This document shows, piece after piece, positions 8,652 to 18,530 of a DNA stretch of 64,000 nucleotides. The notes beneath the pieces were generated by a model, which made no database searches, was not told the origin of the DNA, and was given only the letters and a program-made list of their open reading frames with translations. The DNA is from SIAJ01 sp963773845 (GTDB taxonomy: Bacteria; Planctomycetota; Planctomycetia; Gemmatales; Gemmataceae), in contig CAVZCU010000017.1 of NCBI GenBank assembly GCA_963773845.1, positions 62,001 to 126,000 of the forward strand, read 5' to 3'. Numbering within the stretch: position 1 is the first letter of the stretch; the number at the start of each line of letters is the position of its first letter. The translations under genes were made by a program, and so were the position numbers.

Positions 8652-9896
8652 ATGGTTGCACGATTTGCTTTCGCGCTGATGCTTCTCGCCATCGGGCTAT
8701 CGGCTCAAGCAGCCGACGCGCCCGAGCAAGTCTTCGCCCAGCGCATCCTGCCGATCTTCAAGTCACCCAAACCGTCGAGTTGCGTGCAATGCCATCTCGC
8801 CGGCGTCGATTTGAAGGACTACATTCTGCCGAGCGCTGAAAAGACTTTTCGCTCTTTGCGCGATCAGGGGTTGGTCGACCTGGCTAACCCCGAGCGATCC
8901 AAGATTCTGACGCTGATCTCGATGGGCAACCGCGACCCCAGGGCGCCGGCCGTTCATGCCGCCAATCGTAAGGCGGAATATGAGGCGTTCGCCGCCTGGA
9001 TCAAAGCGTGTGCCGCCGATCCGGCACTTCGCGATGCGCCCAAATTGGCGGCCTCGGAGTTCGCCAAGCCCGCGAAGCCAATCGAAGTCATCCGACATGC
9101 CCGGGAGGATCGCCTGCTCGAATCGTTCGAGCGAACCATCTGGGCGATGCGCTTTCGTTGCATGAACTGCCATACGGAAGGAACACCGCAGAACGACAAG
9201 AACCGCAAGGAATATGGCGACCGCGTGGCCTGGGTGAAAAAGTCCGGTGCAAAAGCCACGATGGAGTATTTGCTCGCCAGCAAGCTCATCGATCCGAAGG
9301 AACCGGACAAGAGCCTGCTCCTGCAAAAGCCGCTCGGAACCGTCAAGCACGGCGGAGGGATCAAATTCGCGGTCGGCGATCAGGGGCACAAGGCGTTTCG
9401 GCAATGGGTGGAAGATGTCGCTGCGATCAAGGCCGGCAGGTATGCAAAGGCCGCCGATCTGCCGGCCGCCGACAAGGGCCCGTTGCGCTTCGGCACGGAA
9501 GCGTGGGTGAAGCTCAGCGACACTCCGCCCGCGTGGGGGGACAAGCTTTTACAGGTCGACGTGTACGCCTGGGATCAAACGGCCGGGAAATGGGAGAGCA
9601 AACCGATTGCCAGCACGGATCGCAAGGTCTGGGGCAAGGGAAAAACCTTTCAGCACACCATCACACTTCTTGCCGACTCTGGATCGGATCGCGCTCGAAC
9701 GTTTGCCAAGAGATCGACTTTGCCGCCGGGGCGCTACTTGCTCAAGGTTTATGTCGACGCCGGCGACCGCCTGGCGAAAGACTGGACCGCGGTCTTGGGT
9801 AAAGCCGATTACGTCGGCCAGGTCGAAGTGCGAGCCCAATGGAAGGAAGGCTACGGGCAAATGACGGTCGCGCCGGCGGCAAGGGTCAAACGGTGA
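8652..9896 (+). CDS. Planctomycete exported protein with two haem-c motifs
   Basis: A secreted protein of 414 aa. It has a signal peptide (residues 1-21, ending AQAAD), a CVQCH haem-binding site at residues 44-48 in a PIFKSPKPSSC context, and a second CMNCH site near residue 170. The C-terminal third lacks haem motifs and looks beta-rich. It is probably a periplasmic c-type cytochrome related to the planctomycete cytochrome-domain proteins. Its position after the peroxidase and two thioredoxins suggests a shared redox function. The ATG at 8652 is chosen because it directly precedes the signal peptide. Confidence 0.72.
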   Translation: MVARFAFALMLLAIGLSAQAADAPEQVFAQRILPIFKSPKPSSCVQCHLAGVDLKDYILPSAEKTFRSLRDQGLVDLANPERSKILTLISMGNRDPRAPAVHAANRKAEYEAFAAWIKACAADPALRDAPKLAASEFAKPAKPIEVIRHAREDRLLESFERTIWAMRFRCMNCHTEGTPQNDKNRKEYGDRVAWVKKSGAKATMEYLLASKLIDPKEPDKSLLLQKPLGTVKHGGGIKFAVGDQGHKAFRQWVEDVAAIKAGRYAKAADLPAADKGPLRFGTEAWVKLSDTPPAWGDKLLQVDVYAWDQTAGKWESKPIASTDRKVWGKGKTFQHTITLLADSGSDRARTFAKRSTLPPGRYLLKVYVDAGDRLAKDWTAVLGKADYVGQVEVRAQWKEGYGQMTVAPAARVKR

Positions 9897-9959
9897 CGTC
9901 GGCCCGGCCAGGCCCCGGGTAATAGCGAACTGGCCGGTGTACGATCGACCTCAATCGCC

Positions 9960-11124
9960 TCACGGCGTTCGATGTTCCCGACTCAACCAGCGCTGCATCT
10001 TCGCCAGTTCTTTCGGCCAGTCCGCGGAGAAACGCACCCGGCCAAACGCGTCGAATAGCAAGTCGATGGTCTCAATCAAATCGCGAAGTTGCTGCGCTCG
10101 CGACTTCGAGCCGCGCTCGATCGTCTTCCTCTTCGGGAACGGGGATCTTCACGCCACTGACCGCGAGTGATTCTGCATGTAGCGTAAACTCATATTGAAC
10201 GTCGTGACGAACGATCGTCATGCCGCACTTGCGGGGCATCTTGCCGCTCTGAATTGCCCGCATCGCTTCCGGCAAGCGCGTCGGCCCTTCGTGCGTGATC
10301 GTTTCGTGGCCGGTCTGACCACGAGGGCATTCGAGAGTCAGCGTCCGAGCGAGAAACACCGTCGCCTCGGAACCGTCGAGTAGCTTAATCTCGGCCGATT
10401 CATCGTCGCACTGGTACCACAGCCAGAGTAGAAACTCGTTGCCGACGAAGTCCCGACTCGCTTCGTCCAGCACCCACGCGACATCGGTGGGCGATAGTCC
10501 GGGGATGAATGGCGAAGGCGCCGCATCGTCCACGTTGCGGGTTCGGCCGTGCACCTCGGCCAGATCGAACGCACGTCGGCCGGCCGTGACCGCCTCGAAA
10601 TTGTGGCCGAAGGACTGCTTGAAGTGCACCAATAGCCGATCGATCTGGCTGACCGACGTAGTGCCGAACAAGAGTTCGCCGCTTTTGCGGTCCCACACGC
10701 ATTCGATCGCCTTGCGTTTTGTGTAGCGGCCGTCCTTGGCTTCTTGTTCGAGGCGGTCGCGCGCGGACTCTTTGGCTTCACGTTTCTGGCGGGCGCTCGG
10801 ATGGCCGCTCGGATTATTCTTCGCCAGGGCAGCGAGATCGATCGCGTAATATGCGCGCATCAGATCCGATGGCAACTTGACGGTATCGATCCGCAGGCAG
10901 AAGAAGAGCTGATCGTTGATGATGTTCTTGGCGAGATCGAATTGCGTATCGAGTATGTGTTCACCCGCCGACCAGCCGGCCTCGACCCCGTCGCTGGAGA
11001 TCATTCGTTGGCGGCCGGCGGCATGTTCGGCGAGACGGGCGAGATGTTCTTCCGTAAACATCCGCGGCGGCCGGCCCGCCACGCGATACCGGGCGAACGT
11101 GGCGCGACCGGAATAGAAACCCAT
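9960..11124 (-). CDS. rdgC: RdgC-like recombination-associated protein, one frame break
   Basis: About 388 aa, RdgC family: in other bacteria RdgC binds DNA without sequence specificity and restrains RecA. The order of segments matches the family: MGFYSGRATFARYRV at the start, a Lys/Arg-rich helix after KLPSDLMRAYYAIDLA, DRLLVHFKQSFG, and the diagnostic FLLWLWYQCDDES followed by DGSEATVFLARTLTLECPRG. The last 45 residues (QQLRDLIETIDLLFDAFG to the stop at 9960) are in another frame, joined near 10100-10110. The start at 11124 has GGGAG seven bases upstream. A small gene lies just upstream on the same strand. Confidence 0.75.
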
Positions 11125-11209
11125 TCTATCAACTCCCAAAAACGCGGAGTGCGGGGTGAAAACCTCGTGGCTTCCACTCCGCACTCCGTTTTCCACACTC
11201 GATTTGTTT

Positions 11210-11398
11210 TCAGGCGGCCGCTACGGGGGCCGAGTTGGTTTCGGAACGCAGGTCCCGATCTTTGCGGCCCATCTCATCGTGGATCACCGGATGCCAGGTC
11301 CGGTCGCGCTTCGGTTGCGGCACGTAATTCTCGCGTGCCCATCGGCGCAGTTTCAACTCTTCAATAAAGTCGATTTCAGTCGTCGGAGAGGTGGCCAT
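11210..11398 (-). CDS. Small hypothetical protein, 62 aa
   Basis: A 62-residue protein starting MATSPTTEIDFIEELKLRRW and rich in charged residues. The ATG is preceded by AAAGGGA at proper spacing, which favours it over the longer upstream start. It ends 86 bases before the RdgC-like gene on the same strand. Family not recognised; it has no signal peptide or membrane segment. Confidence 0.55.
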   Translation of the reverse strand: MATSPTTEIDFIEELKLRRWARENYVPQPKRDRTWHPVIHDEMGRKDRDLRSETNSAPVAAA

Positions 11399-11789
11399 GA
11401 CAATCCCTTTCTCGTGCATCCACAAGACGTTCGGCCCGACTGGTGACCAGAGTTTAGTCCGGTTGATCACGTCGTCAAGAACTGGCATGTCGAAACGGCG
11501 AAAAAGTCGTCACACTGTTAGTTTGGAAAAGCGAGGGCGCAAAAGACACCAACTCCGAGGCGAATTCGTAAACCCCTGGGGCTGCAAACCTTAGAGAAAA
11601 GAGCCAAATGATTCACTTAATTGTCGGCAAGCGAAAACAAGGCAGGCATCGCATTTGCTTCCCGGTCGCCAGCTGCAATCCCTCCGCCTGAAAAATGCGC
11701 ATGATGGATAAGCTTGGGATTGATCGTGACATAGCGATGTTTTGGCGGTATACGCAAGCCAATGGGAGTAAGTACCGATTAATTACAAC
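11399..11789. other. Intergenic gap, nothing recognised
   Basis: A 391-base stretch between the small minus-strand gene and the outer-membrane-like gene. It is less GC-rich than its neighbours in part, with no convincing ORF, hairpin or RNA gene. It should contain the promoters of both divergent genes, but no clear -10/-35 pair could be picked. Confidence 0.5.
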
Positions 11790-12725
11790 GTGATCGAGAT
11801 CCGGGCCGTATTCGGTATTCTCGCGCTGGCGGTTCCGGTGTTTGCGGAACCACCCTCTGAGAAGGCGTGTCCCGACTATACCCCGACTTTTTTCAACGCG
11901 GTCGGACTCGAATGCCGACCCGCTTCCGCAGTCGATGTTTGGAATGTTGCCGACCAGCCCACTCCATTCGCCTGGATGACGGCCACCACCCCGCTGCCAA
12001 CCGGATCGGCCACGGTGAACCTGGGCAATGGCGACAGCTTTCAATCGTTGCTCGATCGCATGTCACCGCTCAATGAACCAGATCGCTCATTGGGGCTCGC
12101 CGGCGTCGTCGCCGATCAGGGACGCTGGAAATACAAGCACGAGCAGGGCACCAGCCTCTTCAAACGCAATACGAGCCTGGATCTCCCGGATCCGAACGAA
12201 GTCATGAACCCCTACGCCGCCCGCAATTGGAAAGCGCAGGAAAAGCTGCAAATCCCGGTGCCGATACCATTGCCCGTCGCGGAGCAGATCTTCGTCTACG
12301 GACAGATCGAGGGTTCGGGCGAAGCCTGGAGCAATCATCCCGGCAATCTCTACAGCAAGTCCGGAGTCGGACTGAAGTGGTCGTTGCCCGCTCGCAGCGA
12401 ATTGCAGTTGCGCTATGCGACGCTTTTGAGTTATTCAGATGACTTGGTCGCTCGCCGATATCAGGAACGGGCGCAACCGGCCGTGGAGTTCAGCGCCCGC
12501 GTGCCGCTTTTTGGACCGTTGGCAATTGAGTATTCCGGCTCCGCGATTCCAGCGGTCACGCGCACGGATTCGGATCAGCTCAAACAGGAACTGCGTTTTG
12601 CCTGGCCGCTGGCCGGCGACAACGAATTGGAATTCGGCGCGCGATATCGGTGGGAATATGCGCCGGTTAGCACACCTTGGACCGACCGGACGGGCCTCTT
12701 CTTCGGCATCAAGCTTCGGCACTAA
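11790..12725 (+). CDS. Exported porin-like hypothetical protein
   Basis: A 311-residue exported protein. The signal peptide is at residues 1-19 (ILALAVPVFAEPP). The second half alternates polar and hydrophobic residues in short strands (for example SGVGLKWSLPARSELQLRYA and AVEFSARVPLFGPLAIEYSG) and ends with an aromatic strand, LFFGIKLRH. Alternating strands with a C-terminal aromatic residue suggest an outer-membrane beta-barrel. No close family recognised. The first in-frame start, GTG at 11790, directly precedes the signal peptide. Confidence 0.65.
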   Translation: MIEIRAVFGILALAVPVFAEPPSEKACPDYTPTFFNAVGLECRPASAVDVWNVADQPTPFAWMTATTPLPTGSATVNLGNGDSFQSLLDRMSPLNEPDRSLGLAGVVADQGRWKYKHEQGTSLFKRNTSLDLPDPNEVMNPYAARNWKAQEKLQIPVPIPLPVAEQIFVYGQIEGSGEAWSNHPGNLYSKSGVGLKWSLPARSELQLRYATLLSYSDDLVARRYQERAQPAVEFSARVPLFGPLAIEYSGSAIPAVTRTDSDQLKQELRFAWPLAGDNELEFGARYRWEYAPVSTPWTDRTGLFFGIKLRH

Positions 12726-12787
12726 TTCGGATGAGACCCCGAGAACACTGAGCAAGAAATCGGAAAGCACTCAACCAATTGCCTAGA

Positions 12788-13011
12788 GTCCGTTTCACAA
12801 GTAGGTCCGGCGAGCCGAGCCGGACCACCTTGCACACGAGAACGGCATCATGCCGTCTCCGTGGCTGGCGCCCTGGTCCTTGTGAAACGCACTCCGGTAG
12901 GTCCGGCGAGCCGAGCCGGACCACCTTGCACACGAGAACGGCATCATGCCGTCTCCGTGGCTGGCGCCCTGGTCCGCCTCGGCTCGGCGGACCTACTTGG
13001 GAAACGGACTC
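12788..13011. repeat. Compound repeat: two exact 79-bp direct copies flanked by inverted ends
   Basis: Copies 12801-12879 and 12897-12975 are identical and spaced 96 bases apart. Each contains nested short palindromes (GGTCCGGCGAGCCGAGCCGG; GACGGCATGATGCCGTC-like). The outer edges (12788-12808 and 12989-13010) are near-perfect reverse complements of each other, so the whole unit can fold. It fills the gap between the porin-like gene and the convergent TPR kinase gene. Confidence 0.85.
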
Positions 13012-16000
13012 TACTTCTTTGTGGTCAATTTACTCGCCATCGCCTGAAACGCTTTCTCTTTTCGCAGGGGTGCGAATAGCGGCTCCCAGCTTAGCCATGC
13101 TTTGGCCGAGGGGTCGTTGAAATAGCCGGTGTCCTTGGCCTTTTTCAACAATTCGATCGCACGCGTCGCATAACTATTCGCCTTTGGACTGTCGGTGGCC
13201 GCCAGCCGGCTGTACTCGACGGCCGCGAGTGCGAGCGGACTGTCGTCAAGAGATTTCTCTTTGGTCATTTGCTCGGCCGTTTCGGCCGCCTCATTGTACT
13301 TCTTGTCTTTCAGCAACCATGCCACGCGGGTTCGCAACGCAATTTGGCGAACGGCCACCGGCTGCTTGACCGCGCTCTCCAGCGTCTCGATCCCGTTCGG
13401 CAGCGACTTCACGAACGGCACATTCAACTTGATGAGCGATTCGGTCTTCCGAACAATCCCCGCCGTCTCGCTGTCCACCGGTCGCGACGGCTCCTTGATT
13501 GTTCGCATTTTCTCGAGGTAGGTCTTTGCCCGTTCGTAATCTTTGACGGCGCCATCGAAGTCGAGCAGGGATAGCCGTAGTTCGGCCAGGCGGCGGTGGT
13601 CGTATGCGAGAAAGGCCGGCACACGCGGCTCGTTCGGCTCGATCAGGGCGATGGTCTTGTGATGCTCGATCACACGCTCGTAGTGTTTCATCGCGACGCC
13701 GGGGCGATTGAGCATCTCGCAGCAGTCGCCGGCCTTGGCCTCATAGGCGGCGAAATGATGACGCAATACATACATTTCGGCGAGGTCCGGAGGATATCGC
13801 CGCGATTGTTGCAGCGCTTCCTCATACAGCTTGAGCGCCGTCGCCGGATCGGTCGGCAAGGCGATTTCTCCCAGCCGGGCCAGGTGCTGCTGGAGATTGT
13901 CGCGGAGATCGCGATGCACCGGATCGGCTTCGAGGCCGCGTTGCGCGGCCCCGATGGCGTTACGCAAGAACTCGGCGGATCGGGAGGGATTTCCTTGCTT
14001 CTTGTATGCTTCGGCAAGGAAGGCATAGTTGGCGTCAAGCAGTTCCCAGAGGCGAACGTCTTGGGGTTGTTCCTTCGCCTTTTGAATTAAAGATTCGATC
14101 TCGTTCTCGACAGAAGCAATCGCGTCCTGTGTCTTATTCTCTTCGAGATTCAGGTGGCTGAGATTGATGCGAACCAACCCGATTCTCCAGCGAATGATGG
14201 GGTTATCGCGATCGGCTCGCGGCAGTCGCTTCGTATTGAGCAGTCCCGCTTGGAATTCCGCCCTTGCATCCGCGAGCTTCTTCTGCTTCTCATGGTGCTG
14301 CCCGAGTACCTGGTGAATCTCCAGACAACGTTCCTGCCATCGCAGATTCTCGGGATCGGCATCGACGAATTTTTGCCAGAGTTGCAAGCTTTCGCCAATT
14401 GTTTGGAGACCTTTCGGCTTGTCGTCGAGTTGTCGATAACAGATCTCTCCAAACTCCCGCAGCCACGTTGCCAGTTCGGCAGCCGTCGTGGCGCGATCGG
14501 GTGCAATCCGGAGAATGGCTCGGCAGACTTCGATGGCTTCACCGTATCGATGGGCCGCTTCCCGATATTTCTGCCGTTTCGCGGCCAGATCGGCCGCGGC
14601 GCTGAGCCCAACCGCGTAGTTTCGCCGCGCGCTGAGATTGGCGGGGTCAACTCGCGCGAGTCCATCGACGATTTGCAGAGCCCGTCCCGCATGTTCGTCG
14701 GCTGACTTCAAATCGAAGCGCTGGAGGGCATCGAGGGCCACGCCGTGATGAGCCAGGGCAAATTCGAGTTGGGCTTCTCCATTGTCTGGATCCTGTTTGG
14801 CAAGCGCCCCCGTGATGTTCAACAACTCGCGATATTGCTTGGCCGCTTCGGTCCGATTGCCTAGTTGCGCGTTCGCTTGGGCCAGTCCATTGTGGGCGAG
14901 CGCGAGTTGACGCTGGATGGTGACGTCGGTCGGCCGGCGAGATTGTAAGCTTTTCCAGCGCGCGCCCGCTGCCCCGTAGTTTTCGATGGCATTTTCGAGC
15001 CGGCCCGTCTGATTGGCCGCCTGGCCCTGAGCGAGCAGCACTTCGCCGAGCCAAATGGTGGCTTCTTCATCGGCCGGGTCGGCGGCGCGCTTTTCCCAGA
15101 ATCCCCGGGCCATCGCAAATTGAGTGGCTGCGAATGGTGCGTCTCCCAATTCCATTGCCAGTTCGCCGCGTCGAAGATGAATGATGGCTTGTTGCTCTTC
15201 GGCGCCGTCGCCGAGTGCATTGATGCCGTTCGAAGCCTGCGAATAGAGATCGGTCGCCTGGCCGTATCGTCCGAGTTGCACTTCCACGCGGCCAAGGCAT
15301 TGCAGGGCGTGCACCATGCCGAGCGCTGCCGCCGAGTCGCTCGGTTCCATTTCGAGACGCTTGCGAGCAAGAGTCAGAGCCCGTTTGTATTCCGTCTCGG
15401 CCTTGGTCGGGTTTTGCTCAACCTCGCGGTAGAGGTCGCCCAGCTTGATACGGGCGACAATTTTCGTCCGATCGATTTCGCTCGATTCGTCGGCCTTTTG
15501 CAGTAACTGTTCGAGCCGAGTGATCGCCTCTTTGAGCAATGCCTCGCGAACCACTCTGGTGCCGGGCGAACGGATCAGCTTCGACTGAATATCGGTGACC
15601 AGATTCGCGCTTGACTCCAGAGCGACCTGAAAGCGTTCTTGTGCTTTCTCCCGTTCCGCCCGTTCGCGGGTATTCGCTTGAGTTAACTCGGAATTGGCCC
15701 GGTCGAGGTCGTGGTTCTTGCGATCGAGTCGATAGCCGTAAACCGCGAGCAGGATAAAGCCGACAACCAGCGCCGCCGATGTGGCCGTCACCAGAGTTCG
15801 ATTGCGACGCGCCCAGCGACGAGCCCGCAACGCGAACGGCTCGCGCCAGGCGGAGACCGGCTCGTCGGCGAGCCAGCGCTCGACATCATCCGCCAGCAAC
15901 CGTGCCGTCGGATAGCGTTCGTCTTGCTCGAAGGCCATCGCCTTGCGACAGATCGCATCGAGCGCGGCCGGAATATTGTTGCTGTGCGAACGCGGCGGCG

Positions 16001-17084
16001 CAAAGGCCCCCTCCTTGACTTTGGCCACCACTTCGGCACTGGTGCGGCCGTCGTACGGAACGCGGCCAGTCAAGATATAAAAGAGCGTTGATCCCAGGCT
16101 ATAAATGTCACTTGCCGGCCCAACAAAGTCCCAGTCGCCGTGGGCCTGCTCCGGACTCATGAACGAAGGCGATCCCTTGGCCCGGCCGTAGACGGTGATA
16201 TCGATCGCGGGTGTATTCGGACTGTCGGCCGGCGTGTCCATCTCAGAATGCGGAGTGCGGAGTCCGGCCTCAGGTGCAGACCTGGGCTGTTCGATGGCAG
16301 ATGGTTTTGGATTTTCATTCCGCTTACCGGATTCCGCCTTGCCCGTTTGCTTGGCCAACCCCCAATCCATGACCAGAACCTCGCCGAACGGCCCGACCAT
16401 GACGTTCGACGGCTTCAAATCCCGATGAATGACGCCGCGACTATGGGCATAAGCAACCGTTTCACAGACGCCGACGAATGCTCGGAGAAGTCGCCGTAAC
16501 TCAACATTGCGCTGACTGGGGGGACTGCCCGCGGGCGCGTGAAATCGCCGTGTCGCATCCTGCAGCGTCTCCCCCTCAATGAAACGCATGGTGTAGAACG
16601 GCCGGCCGTCGTCGGTGTTGCCACGACCATGGACCGGAGCGATGCCGGGGTGTTCGAGTTGACTGGTCACCTCGGCTTCGAGCAGGAACCGCCGGCCCGC
16701 CGGCGAATCAGGCCCCGCGGCCGTTTTCATGCACTTGAGGGCAACCGTGCGATTCAACTCCTGGTCGTTCGCGCGATAGACGACGCCGAGACCGCCGGCG
16801 GCGTGATACTCGGTGGCCGTATAGCGGCCGGCCCGGAAGCCGGCCGGTAAGTCGTCGCTATTCCGCTTACCCGATGCCGTTACAAGGCCGGCCTGACCGA
16901 GTTGGCGTAAAAGATCGCGAAAAGCAGGCAGATCCTCCGGCGTGTCCTTGCATAACTCTTCCGGGGTGAGCCGCCCACCGGCGGAGCCAGCGTTTTCCCA
17001 TTGTTCGAGTAGTTCGGCGAGTCGGTCTTCGCGAGTCATGTCAACACTCATTGATGGGCTCGGCGCGATTGTACCGAATCGCAA
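13011..17084 (-). CDS. Transmembrane Ser/Thr protein kinase with TPR sensor region
   Basis: A 1357-residue PknB-like (Hanks-type) kinase. The cytoplasmic kinase domain spans about residues 86-407: glycine loop AAGGLGVVYRAND, catalytic Lys117 (VALKCMK), HRDLKPSN at 220-227, DWGLAK (DFG variant) at 240-245, and GSPSFMSPEQAHG. One transmembrane helix follows at about 432-452. The rest, about 900 residues, is built of tetratricopeptide repeats and should lie outside the membrane. The kinase domain has a long Ser/Pro-rich insert after DWG. The reading frame is unbroken. The start may instead be the Met at residue 12 (MSVDMTRED). Targets are unknown. Confidence 0.9.
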   Translation of the reverse strand: MRFGTIAPSPSMSVDMTREDRLAELLEQWENAGSAGGRLTPEELCKDTPEDLPAFRDLLRQLGQAGLVTASGKRNSDDLPAGFRAGRYTATEYHAAGGLGVVYRANDQELNRTVALKCMKTAAGPDSPAGRRFLLEAEVTSQLEHPGIAPVHGRGNTDDGRPFYTMRFIEGETLQDATRRFHAPAGSPPSQRNVELRRLLRAFVGVCETVAYAHSRGVIHRDLKPSNVMVGPFGEVLVMDWGLAKQTGKAESGKRNENPKPSAIEQPRSAPEAGLRTPHSEMDTPADSPNTPAIDITVYGRAKGSPSFMSPEQAHGDWDFVGPASDIYSLGSTLFYILTGRVPYDGRTSAEVVAKVKEGAFAPPRSHSNNIPAALDAICRKAMAFEQDERYPTARLLADDVERWLADEPVSAWREPFALRARRWARRNRTLVTATSAALVVGFILLAVYGYRLDRKNHDLDRANSELTQANTRERAEREKAQERFQVALESSANLVTDIQSKLIRSPGTRVVREALLKEAITRLEQLLQKADESSEIDRTKIVARIKLGDLYREVEQNPTKAETEYKRALTLARKRLEMEPSDSAAALGMVHALQCLGRVEVQLGRYGQATDLYSQASNGINALGDGAEEQQAIIHLRRGELAMELGDAPFAATQFAMARGFWEKRAADPADEEATIWLGEVLLAQGQAANQTGRLENAIENYGAAGARWKSLQSRRPTDVTIQRQLALAHNGLAQANAQLGNRTEAAKQYRELLNITGALAKQDPDNGEAQLEFALAHHGVALDALQRFDLKSADEHAGRALQIVDGLARVDPANLSARRNYAVGLSAAADLAAKRQKYREAAHRYGEAIEVCRAILRIAPDRATTAAELATWLREFGEICYRQLDDKPKGLQTIGESLQLWQKFVDADPENLRWQERCLEIHQVLGQHHEKQKKLADARAEFQAGLLNTKRLPRADRDNPIIRWRIGLVRINLSHLNLEENKTQDAIASVENEIESLIQKAKEQPQDVRLWELLDANYAFLAEAYKKQGNPSRSAEFLRNAIGAAQRGLEADPVHRDLRDNLQQHLARLGEIALPTDPATALKLYEEALQQSRRYPPDLAEMYVLRHHFAAYEAKAGDCCEMLNRPGVAMKHYERVIEHHKTIALIEPNEPRVPAFLAYDHRRLAELRLSLLDFDGAVKDYERAKTYLEKMRTIKEPSRPVDSETAGIVRKTESLIKLNVPFVKSLPNGIETLESAVKQPVAVRQIALRTRVAWLLKDKKYNEAAETAEQMTKEKSLDDSPLALAAVEYSRLAATDSPKANSYATRAIELLKKAKDTGYFNDPSAKAWLSWEPLFAPLRKEKAFQAMASKLTTKK

Positions 17085-17279
17085 ACCCCGTGGGCGATAT
17101 TGGCCGACAACGGATGAAGCGGCACGTGTCCGGAACGGGGGGCAAATAAAACCAAGATGTCAGCCGGAGCCGGCGCAATTTGGAAGAAGTCAAGGGATGC
17201 GGAAGTTACAAACAGCAAGCTTCTCGGGAAATGACGCCCCCGGATGCATCGCTCGGGCGTCGCTCCCTACGATTTCCAG

Positions 17280-18530
17280 ATGAACGAGCGTGCCCTCGAT
17301 CTCGATGTCCGCGATCCGCTGGCGCGGTTCGCGGAGGAATTCATCAAGCCGCTCGGCCAAATCTACCTGGATGGCAATTCACTTGGCCTATTGTGCAGGG
17401 CGGCCGAGGTCACACTTGATCGCGCGATCGACGCGTGGCGATCCCGAGCCATTATGGGTTGGACGGACGGCCCGGAACCGTGGTTCGAAATGTCGCGAGC
17501 AGCGGCGACGCGGCTCGCGCCCATCCTGGGTGCTGAACCAGAAGATGTCATGGTCGGCCAGTCCACGACTGTCAATCTCCATCAATTGCTATCGACGTTT
17601 CACACACCCGATCGGCGTGTCGTCATCGATGAATCCTCGTTCCCCTCGGATCGTTACGCTGTCGAAAGTCATTTGCGAATGCGCGGACAGGATCCGGCAC
17701 ACGATCTCCTGGTCATTCCACGTCGAAATGAACTTATTCTCGCTGAGGATGTCCATGCCGCGCTCGAAGGTGCGGTTAGCGTGGCGATCCTGCCTTCCGT
17801 CGACTATCGAAGCGGACAACTGCTGGAAATGGCCAACTTGACGCGTCAGGCGCTTGACCGCGGCACGCACATCCTCTGGGATTGCTCGCACTCGGCGGGC
17901 GTGGTCGACCATCGATTCACCCAAGACCGCGTCGAACTCGCATTTGGCTGTACCTACAAATACCTGAACGGTGGGCCGGGTTCACCGGGCTGGCTGTATG
18001 TCAATCGCCAATTGCAAGATCGACTGCCGGGAATGGCGGGTTGGTTTGGCAGCGATCCGAGCCGACAATTTGAAATGGCAGTCACGTTTCACCCGGCGGC
18101 CGACGCCGGTCGGTTTCTGATTGGCACACCACACATCCTGAGCCTGGCGCCGTTGCTCGGCGCCCTGGACGTGGTGAATCGGGCCGGCATGGCATCGATC
18201 CGCAAGAAGTCACTCGAACTCACGAGGTTTTTGCGAGTGCAAGTCGAAGAACGGCTCACGCGACTGGCCGTCCAGGTCGTTACTCCGCGGCTGGACGATG
18301 CTCGGGGCGGTCATCTCACGCTGAAGCACTCGGAGGCGAGCAAGCTCTCAAGAGCGCTGCGGTCGCGCGGCGTGATCCCCGACTTCCGACCGCCCGACTT
18401 ACTGCGACTCGCTCCTTCGCCTCTGTATACGTCATTTCAAGAGTGCCTCCAGGCCGTGGAGATTCTCGAAGAAATACTGACTACCCGCGCCCACGAGCAA
18501 CTTCCGGAAACCGATGCCGCCGTCACCTGA
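17280..18530 (+). CDS. kynU: Kynureninase
   Basis: PLP-dependent hydrolase converting kynurenine to anthranilate (or 3-hydroxykynurenine to 3-hydroxyanthranilate) and alanine. It is full length at about 416 aa. It shows YLDGNSLGLL near the start, GWTDGPEPWFEM, the WDCSHSAGV segment with the PLP-contacting Asp, and the PLP-lysine site AFGCTYKYLNGGPGSPGWLYV, followed by the family's FxMxxxFHPAADAGRFLIGTPHI-type region. The ATG at 17280 is used rather than an earlier in-frame start. The stop overlaps the kynB start, so the pair is translationally coupled. Confidence 0.93.
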   Translation: MNERALDLDVRDPLARFAEEFIKPLGQIYLDGNSLGLLCRAAEVTLDRAIDAWRSRAIMGWTDGPEPWFEMSRAAATRLAPILGAEPEDVMVGQSTTVNLHQLLSTFHTPDRRVVIDESSFPSDRYAVESHLRMRGQDPAHDLLVIPRRNELILAEDVHAALEGAVSVAILPSVDYRSGQLLEMANLTRQALDRGTHILWDCSHSAGVVDHRFTQDRVELAFGCTYKYLNGGPGSPGWLYVNRQLQDRLPGMAGWFGSDPSRQFEMAVTFHPAADAGRFLIGTPHILSLAPLLGALDVVNRAGMASIRKKSLELTRFLRVQVEERLTRLAVQVVTPRLDDARGGHLTLKHSEASKLSRALRSRGVIPDFRPPDLLRLAPSPLYTSFQECLQAVEILEEILTTRAHEQLPETDAAVT

